Assembly (NCBI GenBank): GCA_035494735.1
Contig: DATJGS010000037.1
Span: 62,001-126,000 of the forward strand
Length of the DNA stretch: 64,000 nucleotides
Direction: 5' to 3'
Source: DATJGS01 sp035494735
Lineage (GTDB): Bacteria; Eisenbacteria; RBG-16-71-46
Part shown: in pieces, positions 8,606 through 17,142 of the stretch
Layout: the number at the start of each line of letters is the position of its first letter
How positions within the stretch are numbered: position 1 is the first letter of the stretch
The notes under the pieces: model-generated
Told to the model about the DNA's origin: nothing
Database searches by the model: none
The model's input: only the letters and a program-made list of their open reading frames with translations
Position numbers and translations under genes: made by a program

Positions 8606-9460
8606 ATGTCTGCTCCCCTGTCGGACCCGCGCCTGCCCGAGCTGCGCTTCGTTCACGTGGACGCTCTCGTGCCGCACGAACAGCACGACGAGCAGCGCAT
8701 GCTGCCGCTCGTGCGCAAGCTGCGCGAGCAGGGCGTGCTCAAGAACCCGCCCATCGTCGCGCCGCTGCCCGGCGACGGCGAAGCGCGCTACGTCGTGCTC
8801 GACGGCGCGAATCGCGCGACCGCGGCACGCGCCGCGGGGCTGCCGCACATCGTCGTCCAGGTCGTGAAGTACGACGATCCGGGCGTCGAGCTGTCGACGT
8901 GGTATCACGCGCTGGCGGGCTTCCCGCACGCGGAGCTGGCGGCCGCGCTCGCGCGCGTGCCCGGGCTCGAACTGCATCCGGAGTCGCTGCCGCACGCGCG
9001 CGCCGTGCTGGCCCGGCGCGAGGCGCTGGCCTACGTCGTGTGCGGGGATGGCTGCGTCGACACGCTGCACGGCGGCGGCGACCTGCGCGAACGCAACGTC
9101 CTCCTGAACGCGGTCGTGAACACGTACCGCAACGCGACGCGCTTCTACCGCGTGGTCAGCGACTCGCTGCCCGCCGCGCAGTCGCGCCACCCCGACGTGA
9201 CCGGACTCGTCGTGTTTCCGCATTTCGAGCCGGACGAAGTCATCGAGCTGGCGACGAGCGGCGCACGCCTGCCCGCCGGCATCACGCGCCATCTCGTGCG
9301 CTGGCGCGCGCTGCGCGTGAACATCCCGCTCGAGCGCCTCGCGGAATCGTCGCAGAGCACGGAACTCAAGAACCAGTGGCTGGCCGACTGGCTGGCCGAA
9401 CGCCTCACCCAGCGTCAGGTGCGCTTCTACGAGGAATCGACGGTGCTGTTCGATGAGTGA
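8606..9460 (+). CDS. ParB/SbnI/SerK-like domain protein
   Basis: This 284-residue protein has a ParB-N-type fold in residues ~12-90: VDALVPHEQHDEQR, a helix-rich LVRKLREQGVLKNPPIVAP, then VLDGANRATAARAAGL, the conserved G-x-x-R loop. The layout, with a C-terminal ~180-residue extension and no helix-turn-helix, is that of free-serine kinases (archaeal SerK, staphylococcal SbnI) rather than chromosome-partition ParB. A serine kinase-like or other nucleotide-binding role is inferred but not proven. The ATG at 8606 is chosen over an upstream open frame because similarity starts there and a -10-like element lies just upstream. Confidence 0.7.
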   Translation: MSAPLSDPRLPELRFVHVDALVPHEQHDEQRMLPLVRKLREQGVLKNPPIVAPLPGDGEARYVVLDGANRATAARAAGLPHIVVQVVKYDDPGVELSTWYHALAGFPHAELAAALARVPGLELHPESLPHARAVLARREALAYVVCGDGCVDTLHGGGDLRERNVLLNAVVNTYRNATRFYRVVSDSLPAAQSRHPDVTGLVVFPHFEPDEVIELATSGARLPAGITRHLVRWRALRVNIPLERLAESSQSTELKNQWLADWLAERLTQRQVRFYEESTVLFDE

Positions 9461-9541
9461 CCGCTCGAGCCGTCGTCCGCCCGGACGAGCCGCCGCGCGA
9501 TCGGGCCGCCGCGCCCGCGGCAGCCGGCCCGAGGCCCCGCG

Positions 9542-10570
9542 ATGAAGGCCATCGTCTTCGATCGTCCCGGCGGCCCCGAGGTGTTGGAGCTGCGCGACGT
9601 GCCCGAACCCGCGATCGCGCCCGACGAGGCGCTCGTCGAGGTGCGCGCCTGCGGCATCAACCACCTCGATCTGTGGGTGCGCTCCGGGTTGCGCGGCCTC
9701 GACGTCCAGATGCCGCACATTCTCGGCAACGACATCGTCGGCGAAGTGCGCGCGGTGGGCGCGGCGGTGCGTCACCTGAAGGTCGGCCAGAAGACACTCG
9801 TCCTGCCGACGCTGTCGTGCGGCACGTGCCCGGCGTGCTTCGCGGGCGACGACAATCTGTGCCGCCAGTACGACGTGATCGGGCGCCGCCGCAACGGCGG
9901 CTACGCCGAGCGCGTCGCCGTGCCCGCAGTGAACTGCCTACCCTACCCCGAGAACCTGAAGTGGGAGCAGGCCGCGGCCGTGCCGCTGGTCTTCCTCACC
10001 GCGTGGCACATGCTCGTCGGCCGCGCGAAGCTGCGCGCCGGCGAGGACGTGCTCGTGATCGGCGCCGGCAGCGGCGTAGGCAGCGCCGCGGTGCAGATCG
10101 CGCGGCTGCTCGGCGCGCGCGTGCTGGCGAGCGCGAGCGGACGCGAACGCCTCGAGCGCGTGCGCACGCTCGGCGCGCACGAGACGATCGACCACGCGGG
10201 CGAAGACCTCGCCGCGCGCGCCCGCGAGCTGACCGGCAAGAAGGGCGTCGAGGTCGTGTTCGAGCACGTCGGCGGCCGCGTGTTCGAGCAGGGCGTCGCC
10301 GCGCTCGCGCGCAACGGGCGGCTCGTGACGTGCGGCGCGACCATCGGCGGCGACGCGAAGCTCGACCTGAACGCGCTGTTCGGCCGGCACCTCACGCTGA
10401 TGGGCTCGTGGATGGGCCGGCGCTCCGAACTCGTCGAGGTGCTGCAGTTCGTGCGCGACGGCCGGCTCGCGCCGGTCGTCGATTCCGTCGTGCCGTTGGC
10501 CGACGCGGCCGCCGCGCACCGCCGCATCGAAGCCCGGCAACATTTCGGAAAGGTGGTGCTCGTCCCGTGA
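9542..10570 (+). CDS. Zinc-type alcohol dehydrogenase / quinone oxidoreductase family protein
   Basis: A 342-residue medium-chain dehydrogenase. The N-terminal GroES-like domain shows ACGINHLDLWVRSG and HILGNDIVGEV; residues ~93-108 carry a structural-zinc-type set (CGTCPACFAGDDNLCRQY). The Rossmann part has VLVIGAGSGVGSAAVQIA (G-x-G-x-x-G, residues ~174-192), and KVVLVP closes the protein. The usual catalytic zinc ligands are only partly present (N replaces C in GINHLD), as in quinone oxidoreductase or crotonyl-CoA-reductase-like relatives, so the substrate is uncertain and NADPH use is likely. The stop overlaps the start of the next gene by 4 bases. Confidence 0.85.
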   Translation: MKAIVFDRPGGPEVLELRDVPEPAIAPDEALVEVRACGINHLDLWVRSGLRGLDVQMPHILGNDIVGEVRAVGAAVRHLKVGQKTLVLPTLSCGTCPACFAGDDNLCRQYDVIGRRRNGGYAERVAVPAVNCLPYPENLKWEQAAAVPLVFLTAWHMLVGRAKLRAGEDVLVIGAGSGVGSAAVQIARLLGARVLASASGRERLERVRTLGAHETIDHAGEDLAARARELTGKKGVEVVFEHVGGRVFEQGVAALARNGRLVTCGATIGGDAKLDLNALFGRHLTLMGSWMGRRSELVEVLQFVRDGRLAPVVDSVVPLADAAAAHRRIEARQHFGKVVLVP

Positions 10571-10932
10571 AAACCCCTTCGCGCCCCGCACGCGGCATGC
10601 CGCCGATGCGTCACTTCCTGGGCCACGTGGCCCGCAACGGCTCGCTGGCCGCGGTGATCATCCTGTTCTGCCTGGGGCTGGGCGTGCTCGGCTACCACGC
10701 GCTGTGCGGCCTGCCGTGGCTCGACGCGCTGGTGAACGCATCGATGATCCTGGGCGGCATGGGGCCGGTCGATCCCGTGCGCTCGGCGGCCGGCAAGTGG
10801 TTCGAGTCGCTCTACGCATTGTTCAGCGGCGTCGCGTTCCTCACGAGCGTGGGCATCTTCCTCGCGCCCCTCGCCCACCGCATCCTGCACCGCTTCCACC
10901 TGGAGAAGATGCAGGCGGAAGAGGAGCAGTAG
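10567..10932 (+). CDS. Small membrane protein with two helices and a pore-loop-like segment
   Basis: A 121-residue protein starting at GTG 10567, overlapping the dehydrogenase stop by 4 bases. Helix 1 (SLAAVIILFCLGLGVLGYHAL) and helix 2 (LYALFSGVAFLTSVGIFLAPLAHRIL) flank NASMILGGMGPVDP, which sits where two-helix potassium channels carry their pore helix and filter, but no GYG is present. It ends in a charged tail HLEKMQAEEEQ. The channel resemblance is a pattern observation only. Co-translation with an oxidoreductase suggests a shared operon, not necessarily a shared function. Confidence 0.7.
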   Translation: MKTPSRPARGMPPMRHFLGHVARNGSLAAVIILFCLGLGVLGYHALCGLPWLDALVNASMILGGMGPVDPVRSAAGKWFESLYALFSGVAFLTSVGIFLAPLAHRILHRFHLEKMQAEEEQ

Positions 10933-11268
10933 CGGCAACGCAGTGGCTGGGCGCCGCGCCCAGCGGGCGGCCCGCGCGCACGATCGGGGCCGCCGCAGGC
11001 GCCGGCGCGGCCCGGCGCCCCGGTGGCGCTGTAACGCCGTATGAAACACGATCGATCGGCGAAATATTTCGGGATCGACACGGCGGGGCTTGGTACGCTT
11101 GACGCGTCATCCCCTGTCTCGAGCATCGACAGGCGCCAGCCGCCGCCCGAACCCTTCCTCCCGGGCCCGGCTTCGTGGCGCCGCTTGCCCCAGGTTTCGC
11201 GCCACGCGCCTTGCCTGACGCGCCGGCACCCTGCCTTCGCACCGCCCCCGTTGATGGAGGACTCCATC
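10933..11268. other. 336-bp intergenic region
   Basis: No gene is visible. It begins with a hairpin (10946-10964) and a very GC-rich run to about 11035. A -10-like TACGCT at 11094-11099 has no convincing -35. The region ends with the ribosome binding site of the 1432-residue secreted protein. Confidence 0.5.
10946..10964 (+). terminator. Hairpin after the small membrane protein gene
   Basis: GCTGGGC and GCCCAGC form a perfect 7-bp stem (extendable inside the loop) with loop GCCGC, 13 bases after the stop at 10932. There is no T-run, so it is only terminator-like. Confidence 0.4.
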
Positions 11269-14200
11269 ATGCGACCTCGGTTGGTGACTCTTCCTGCATT
11301 GCTACTCGTAGCCCTCGCTGGCTCCGCGCTTCCAGCTCGCGCGCAGGAGGGCGGCCCATCGGTCGAAGGAACGCCAACGCTCATCAAGGCCCGCCAGATG
11401 CAGGCGCTCGCGCAGCGCACGCAACGGTTCGGCGTGTCGATCGCTACGGCGGAGACGACGTGGGTCGGGCACCGCGTAGGGCAGACCAACAACTACTGGG
11501 AAGTCGGCGTCGGCCCGCGACGACCCGGCGTGAACTCGGACGGCTCTTGGACCTGGGACTCGCCGATCCACGGTGACTCGCTCGACGGCTGGTGGCCGGT
11601 GCGCGAGCCCCACGCGAATGCCTCGGGAGCGGTGAGGACGGACGTCAATCGCCCGTGGTGGGCGATCGAGATTGGCAATCAGTCGAGCTACGTGATCAAC
11701 GAGGCGCGGAGCCACGACTACTCGACGAACCTGCCGGGCAACCGCACGTTCGGCGTGGTCGGCGTGTGGCACAGCGATCCTGGCAACACGGGCGCGGGCG
11801 CCGGCAAGGGTGTCGGTTGGACACCGCTGACGCTGGGCGATCCGTCATCGACGAAGTCCGCGTGGATGGGGTTGCGCAATCACGGCGACGCGACCGTCCT
11901 CGATCCGATCACGGGCCAGGCGTTCAACTGCGATCCGTTGTACTTCGGCGATTTCACGAACGCGTCGGCGTTCGTCGGGAACGGGTCTGCGCTGCGCTTC
12001 CCGGGCTACGGCTCGCAGATGGATCAGCTGATGTACCGCGACATCGACGTGTCGAGCCTCGGCGCAAACAACCTCACGCTGACGTTCGACTTCGCGACGA
12101 ACATGTCGGTCGGAAAGAATTTCACGGCCAACATTCGTACGGGTTGGTTCGAAGGCGATCCCTTGTCCACGTCGGCCGGCAATTTCATCAGCGCTGAGGC
12201 GGGATCGCCTGCGAACGCGCTCGCTCCCGTCGACTCGTTCCAGGTGTACGTCGGCGAGCCCGTCGAGGGCACGTGGACCGGCTCCGACGGCGTGGTGCGC
12301 CCGGTCTACGACAACCTCCGGCGCTGGTTCAACGAGGTCCTCAACAAGAACAAGCGCATGTGGGTGTTCAGCGCCGACAGCGTGTGCAACGCGCAGACCA
12401 AGAGCATAGTCATCCCGAACGCTGCCGTGAACGCGCTCAAGTCCTCGGGCAACCGCCTGCGCCTCGTGTTCCGCGTGCACACGAACCGCGGCTTCGACGA
12501 TCAGGGCACCGCGTTCAACTCGGGCGGCAACGGCGCGGCGCAGGTCGACAACGTGAAGCTCGACCTGGGCGCGGGCGCGGTCACGATCGGCGACTTCGAG
12601 GGCACGACCGCCGCGAACGACATCGACAACTCGCCGTCGCTCACCGCCGAGCAGGCGTGGAAGTCCACGGGTAAACCGCCGGCCACTGAATCGCACGTCC
12701 ACGATCTCTCTTCGCTCACGTGGGCCGACGTGTGCGGACCTCCGGGGAACATCTATCGCGTCTGCAACATGCAGGGCGGCGTCATCTCGGCCGGTAATCA
12801 CGACGCGGGAGAGATGCTGGGACTGCCGATCGTCACGCCTCACAGCACCGAAGAGGCGGGCATGTGGGGAGTCGTGTCCCCGACCGTGAACCTTCTGACG
12901 TCCGGCACGAACACGCCGAACGGGTGGGACATCACCGGGCAGACGATGAGCAAGGTCCAGGATCTGCTGCTGTCCTTCGACCTCTACACCGGCGCGCTCG
13001 ACGGCTTCAACACGGGCTGCCTCGCGGACTGGGCGTTCCAGAGCTACCCGTCCAGCCAGCCCTTGGGTGGCCCGGCACCGGGGTCGCCGGAGTGGAGCAG
13101 CCTCATCAGCCCGGTCGGGTTGTTCATCGACGACCAGAAGGAATGCGTCCCGTTCACGATATCGGGCCGGGGCCAGGGCCTGATTCACACGTCGAACGCT
13201 TCCGGCATCCCCGATTCGGTCCGCGTCCTACTCGTCGCGCTCAAGACCTGCTATCGATTCGGCGTTACGACCGGTTGCTCGGCGACCGATGGCATCTACT
13301 TCGACAACGTCGCCATCGGCCTCGCCACCGGAACGACGCCGGCCCCGATGTCGGTGAGCGGGCTCGACTGGTTCCAGGACACGTTCCCGGTCAATGAGGA
13401 CGTCTCGCTGCCGGGCACCGTCAACTTCGACACGACCGCCGCGCTCATGCGCACGGGCCGTAACATTTCGCAGACGGTGGGCGCCACCGCGCTGCGCTTC
13501 GACGTGCCCGGGGACTCGATCCCGATCCTCGCGCCGGCCGACAGTCAGCGCATCGACCTCGTGTTCCGCATCCGGCCTGGCGTGGGGAACTACGTGGCCT
13601 TGGGCAACGCGACATCCGGCCTGCGCCGCGTGCCGACGGCCCTCGCGGCCGTCACCGCGGGCGATGGCTCGTTCTGGGGCACCTATGAAGCGAGCCCCGG
13701 CGAAAAGGCCATGACCAGCGCGATCGCGCTGCACGCGTCGGTGACCAGCGGCTGGAACTCGCTCGTGTGGAACAGCGCGCGCTGCGACACGCTGGAGAAG
13801 AATTACTTCCCGGTCAGCGGCCATGCGTTGAATCCGGTCGTGACGGGCGGCGGTGCATGGCAATCCACGCTGCACGAGAGCGACCCCAATTTCGCGACGC
13901 TGGGCACGACCAAGAACCGCTGCTTCGTCGTCGACACGTTGGGCAGCCTCAATGACCCGAACGTGCGCTGCGACGGTGTCGTGCCGGCGTGGTTGAGCGG
14001 ATTGCCCGGTTCGTACACGGGCTACGACGGCGTCACAACCACGAAGGAGTACACGTCGATCCTGCCGGACGGCATTTTCACGCCAGGCACGCACGTCGAG
14101 TACTTCCTGCGCCGCGAAGTGCTGGGCGGGCCGAATGCGGGGCAGGTCGCGATGATGCCCGATACGACGACCGTGTACCCGCAGGTCGGCGAGGGCTCTC

Positions 14201-15567
14201 TCGACGGCCATCGCTGGCAGGAGTTCAGCGTGCTGCCGGATCGCTGGAAGGAATCCGCCTACGGCGGTGGCGGCGCGGCGTGCATGCTCGTCATCGACGA
14301 GGGCGACGGCCGCGGCGACGAATTGGCCTGGGTCAGCATCGCGGATTCGATCGGGCTGACGAGGACGTTCGATCGCGGCGCACACAACGGCTGGAGCGCC
14401 CGACGCGATCAGAGCCCGAACGACCCCGCGGCGTTCAAGTACAAGAACGGGTCCGCGGGTTCGAGCTGGGACCTCTATGGCGTGAAGGGCGGCGACGGAA
14501 TCACCACGATGGCAGCGTCGATCGGCGCCCGCTACGCGGTGCGCGACGCGTCGGTGGCCAATAAGGTGAACGGCAAGTACTCGTTCCAGGCGCCGACCAA
14601 GGCCATGCTGCTCGCCTACTACCAGATCATCTTCCTGATGAGTGGCGACCTGTCGGACGCAATCCTCGGACCGTTCACGGACCGCACTCAGGACGACGTT
14701 CGGATCCTGCAGGAATTCATGGCGGCGGCGACCGCGTCCAACAGGCGCGGCGTGATCGTGAGCGGAGAGGGGTTCGCCGAGGCGGGCTTCAATTCGAACC
14801 CTCCGTTCCAGGCCGAGATCATGGACAACCAGTATTTCGGGATGGACCTGCAATACGGCTGGTACCGGAGCGCTTCCGGCAACCAAGCACGTACGACGGA
14901 CCTCCTTCCGACGGCCAGCCTCGTCGGCACCGCGCAGGCCGGCGATATCTATGGCGTGCGCAATACGTGCACGGTCAAGCCCGACGTGTTGTTCCTCGAC
15001 GTCACTGACATGCCGGAAGTCGTGGCCGGTGCGTACTACGAGAACGTAGGCGCTAGTGGCCCGTACGTGGCCGTGAGCTACAAGCCCGCGACGTTCGCGC
15101 GGCCGTGGGTCGCGATCGCGGACGGTATGGGCGTGCAGAACGTCCTCAGCCGTTTCGGGGACGCCACGAACGGCCGGCTGCCGTTCTACTACAACGCGTT
15201 CAGGAATGGGCTGAGTTCCTTCACCTGCTCGATCAATTGCCCGGACTGCGCGTCGTCTCTCGGCATCGATCCGCGCTCGAACCCGTTCTCGAACTTCGCG
15301 ACGCTCGGAAACAATCCGCTCGTCACCGGCGCCTCGACGTTCCGCTTCGGCCTCGCCAAGGCCGACCGCGCGTCGATCCGCGTCTACGACGTCGGCGGTC
15401 GTCTCGTGCGCACGCTGGCCGACCGCATGTTCCCAGCCGGCGAGCATTCGCTCACGTGGGACGGCGTGGACGACCATGGCGTTCAGGTGGCGCGCGGCGT
15501 GTACTTCGCGCGCGTGCGCTACGCCGGTGGCTTCGAGAGCGCGAAGCGGGTGATCGTGCTGAAGTAG
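11269..15567 (+). CDS. Very large secreted protein with C-terminal FlgD-like domain
   Basis: A 1432-residue exported protein. ATG 11269 has GGAGG 8 bases upstream and opens a signal peptide (RPRLVTLPALLLVALAGSAL, cleavage near PARAQ). The body has no domain I can name. It is rich in W, G, D and N, has regions that look like beta-sandwich or jelly-roll modules, and contains a late segment (around residue 1100) with YYQIIFLMSGDLSDAI and FTDRTQDDVRILQEF. The last ~85 residues are the FlgD Ig-like domain: IRVYDVGGRLVRTL, LTWDGVDDHG and a final RVIVLK. Probably cell-surface or released. Nothing in the neighbouring genes indicates its job. Confidence 0.85.
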   Translation: MRPRLVTLPALLLVALAGSALPARAQEGGPSVEGTPTLIKARQMQALAQRTQRFGVSIATAETTWVGHRVGQTNNYWEVGVGPRRPGVNSDGSWTWDSPIHGDSLDGWWPVREPHANASGAVRTDVNRPWWAIEIGNQSSYVINEARSHDYSTNLPGNRTFGVVGVWHSDPGNTGAGAGKGVGWTPLTLGDPSSTKSAWMGLRNHGDATVLDPITGQAFNCDPLYFGDFTNASAFVGNGSALRFPGYGSQMDQLMYRDIDVSSLGANNLTLTFDFATNMSVGKNFTANIRTGWFEGDPLSTSAGNFISAEAGSPANALAPVDSFQVYVGEPVEGTWTGSDGVVRPVYDNLRRWFNEVLNKNKRMWVFSADSVCNAQTKSIVIPNAAVNALKSSGNRLRLVFRVHTNRGFDDQGTAFNSGGNGAAQVDNVKLDLGAGAVTIGDFEGTTAANDIDNSPSLTAEQAWKSTGKPPATESHVHDLSSLTWADVCGPPGNIYRVCNMQGGVISAGNHDAGEMLGLPIVTPHSTEEAGMWGVVSPTVNLLTSGTNTPNGWDITGQTMSKVQDLLLSFDLYTGALDGFNTGCLADWAFQSYPSSQPLGGPAPGSPEWSSLISPVGLFIDDQKECVPFTISGRGQGLIHTSNASGIPDSVRVLLVALKTCYRFGVTTGCSATDGIYFDNVAIGLATGTTPAPMSVSGLDWFQDTFPVNEDVSLPGTVNFDTTAALMRTGRNISQTVGATALRFDVPGDSIPILAPADSQRIDLVFRIRPGVGNYVALGNATSGLRRVPTALAAVTAGDGSFWGTYEASPGEKAMTSAIALHASVTSGWNSLVWNSARCDTLEKNYFPVSGHALNPVVTGGGAWQSTLHESDPNFATLGTTKNRCFVVDTLGSLNDPNVRCDGVVPAWLSGLPGSYTGYDGVTTTKEYTSILPDGIFTPGTHVEYFLRREVLGGPNAGQVAMMPDTTTVYPQVGEGSLDGHRWQEFSVLPDRWKESAYGGGGAACMLVIDEGDGRGDELAWVSIADSIGLTRTFDRGAHNGWSARRDQSPNDPAAFKYKNGSAGSSWDLYGVKGGDGITTMAASIGARYAVRDASVANKVNGKYSFQAPTKAMLLAYYQIIFLMSGDLSDAILGPFTDRTQDDVRILQEFMAAATASNRRGVIVSGEGFAEAGFNSNPPFQAEIMDNQYFGMDLQYGWYRSASGNQARTTDLLPTASLVGTAQAGDIYGVRNTCTVKPDVLFLDVTDMPEVVAGAYYENVGASGPYVAVSYKPATFARPWVAIADGMGVQNVLSRFGDATNGRLPFYYNAFRNGLSSFTCSINCPDCASSLGIDPRSNPFSNFATLGNNPLVTGASTFRFGLAKADRASIRVYDVGGRLVRTLADRMFPAGEHSLTWDGVDDHGVQVARGVYFARVRYAGGFESAKRVIVLK

Positions 15568-15580
15568 TTCATCACTCTCG

Positions 15581-15626
15581 CAACGACGCGGCGCCGGGGC
15601 TTCTCGCTCCGGCGCCGCGCGCGTTG
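15581..15626 (+). terminator. Strong hairpin after the large secreted protein gene
   Basis: CGCGGCGCCGG (15587-15597) pairs perfectly with CCGGCGCCGCG (15609-15619) around an 11-nt loop, and outer CAACG/CGTTG extends the stem. It starts 14 bases after the stop at 15567. There is no long T-run, but the stability suggests a transcript end. Confidence 0.55.
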
Positions 15627-15704
15627 CGGGGCCGGCGCTGAGGGGACCGCACGCCTCGGCTCCCCGCCTGCGCCCGCACGCCTCGCCCGCTCCCCGCCTG
15701 ATGC

Positions 15705-15710
15705 TATGCT
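15705..15710 (+). promoter_or_regulatory. -10-like hexamer TATGCT, probably leaderless start
   Basis: TATGCT ends 7 bases before the ATG at 15718 and overlaps the alternative in-frame ATG at 15706. This favours 15718 as the start of a leaderless message. Confidence 0.35.
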
Positions 15711-15717
15711 CGGCCCG

Positions 15718-17142
15718 ATGAACGTCCCTCCCGAGCGCGCACCGAATCCCGCCACGTGGTTCGACTCCGAGGACGCGCCCGGCCGGCGCGACCTCGAGAC
15801 GTGCATCCATTGCGGGCTGTGCCTGACGGCCTGCCCGACGTATCGCGTGCTCAAGATCGAGCCGGATTCGCCGCGCGGGCGCATCTACCTGATGCGCGGG
15901 CTGGCCGAGGGCCGCATCGCGCCGAGCGACGCGCTCGTCACCCACCTCGACAACTGCCTCGACTGCCGCGCGTGCGAGACGGTGTGCCCGGCCGGCGTGC
16001 CGTACAGCCGCATGCTGGAAGAGACGCGCGGCCAGCTTGCGCGCCGCGCGGGCGGCGGTTCGTTCATGAGCGCGGTCGGGCGCTGGGTGCTTCTCAACGT
16101 GATTCCGCATCGCGACCGCGTGCACGGGGTCGCCGACCTGTTGCGCGTCGGGCAGAGCGGGCCGGCCGGCGCGTTCATGCGCTCGGCGTTCGCGCGGCGC
16201 GTGCTGCCGGCGTTCGCCACGCGCGGCTTCGAAACGACGCCTGCGCTGGCTCCGCGCCACGAGCGCATGCTCGAGAACGTGGCGCGCGCGCTGCCGAGCG
16301 GCGCACGCATGGAGCGCACGGCGGCGGGACTCGTGTTCCATCCGACGGGCGCGGCCAAGGCGCGCGTCGACTTCTTCATGACGTGCGTGATGGAGGCGAT
16401 GTTCCCGGTCGCGAACCGCGAGACCGTGCGCCTGATGGTGCTGGCCGGTGCCGAAGTGCGCGTGCCCGAGGCGCAGACGTGCTGCGGCGCGCTGCACGCG
16501 CACTCGGGACTCCGCCGCGCCGCGAAGGATCTCGCGCGGCGCAACGTGCGCACGTTCGGCGGCGACGCGGACTTCATCGTCACCCACTCGGCAGGCTGCG
16601 GCGCGGCGCTGCGCGAGACCGGGCACCTGCTCGACGACGACGCGGCGTCCGCCGCGGCCGCGAAGTTCGCCTCGCGCGTGCGCGACGTCTCGGAGGTGCT
16701 GGCCGAACTCGGACTCCCGGAGCCGGCGACGCCGCTCCACGCGCGCGACGACGCGTCGCGACCGCTGCGCGTCGCGTACCACGACCCGTGTCACCTCGCG
16801 CACGGGCAGAAGGTGCGCAGCGCGCCGCGCGAGCTGCTGAAGCGCACGCCGGGCGTCGCGCTGGTCGAACTGCCGCAGTCGGACTGGTGCTGCGGCAGCG
16901 CCGGCGTCTACAACCTCACGCATCCCGAGATGGCGGACGCTCAGCTCGAGGGCAAGCTCGACGCGATCGCATCCGTCGCGCCGGAAGTCGTCGTCGCGTC
17001 CAATCCCGGATGCCAGATGCACATGGCGCGCGGCGCGGCGGCGCGGCACGCGGGCTACGAGATCGTGCACCTTGTCGAGCTGCTCGGGCGCGCGCACGCG
17101 GCGCCCCGCTCGCCCGCGGGGGCGCCGGAGCGCCGGTCGTGA
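15718..17142 (+). CDS. GlcF-like iron-sulfur oxidoreductase subunit (CCG domains)
   Basis: A 474-residue cytoplasmic iron-sulfur protein. Two ferredoxin-type [4Fe-4S] motifs lie near the N-terminus: CIHCGLCLTACP (C29, C32, C35, C39) and CLDCRACETVCP about 50 residues later. Two CCG (DUF3400-type) domains follow: QTCCGALHAHSG and DWCCGSAGVYNL. This is the architecture of glycolate oxidase subunit GlcF and of lactate or heterodisulfide-type electron-transfer subunits. The flavoprotein partner (GlcD-like) is not in this window, so the substrate could be glycolate or another 2-hydroxy acid. The stop overlaps the next start by 4 bases. Confidence 0.87.
   Translation: MNVPPERAPNPATWFDSEDAPGRRDLETCIHCGLCLTACPTYRVLKIEPDSPRGRIYLMRGLAEGRIAPSDALVTHLDNCLDCRACETVCPAGVPYSRMLEETRGQLARRAGGGSFMSAVGRWVLLNVIPHRDRVHGVADLLRVGQSGPAGAFMRSAFARRVLPAFATRGFETTPALAPRHERMLENVARALPSGARMERTAAGLVFHPTGAAKARVDFFMTCVMEAMFPVANRETVRLMVLAGAEVRVPEAQTCCGALHAHSGLRRAAKDLARRNVRTFGGDADFIVTHSAGCGAALRETGHLLDDDAASAAAAKFASRVRDVSEVLAELGLPEPATPLHARDDASRPLRVAYHDPCHLAHGQKVRSAPRELLKRTPGVALVELPQSDWCCGSAGVYNLTHPEMADAQLEGKLDAIASVAPEVVVASNPGCQMHMARGAAARHAGYEIVHLVELLGRAHAAPRSPAGAPERRS

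Noticed and set aside
8606..9460. Chromosome-partition ParB
   Set aside because: There is no helix-turn-helix, no parA neighbour and no parS-like 16-mer seen; the layout fits SerK/SbnI better.
13228..17097. 1289-residue open frame on the minus strand
   Set aside because: It runs antisense through the large secreted protein and the GlcF-like gene, is dominated by R/A/H/E as expected of shadow frames in GC-rich DNA, and shows no family motif.
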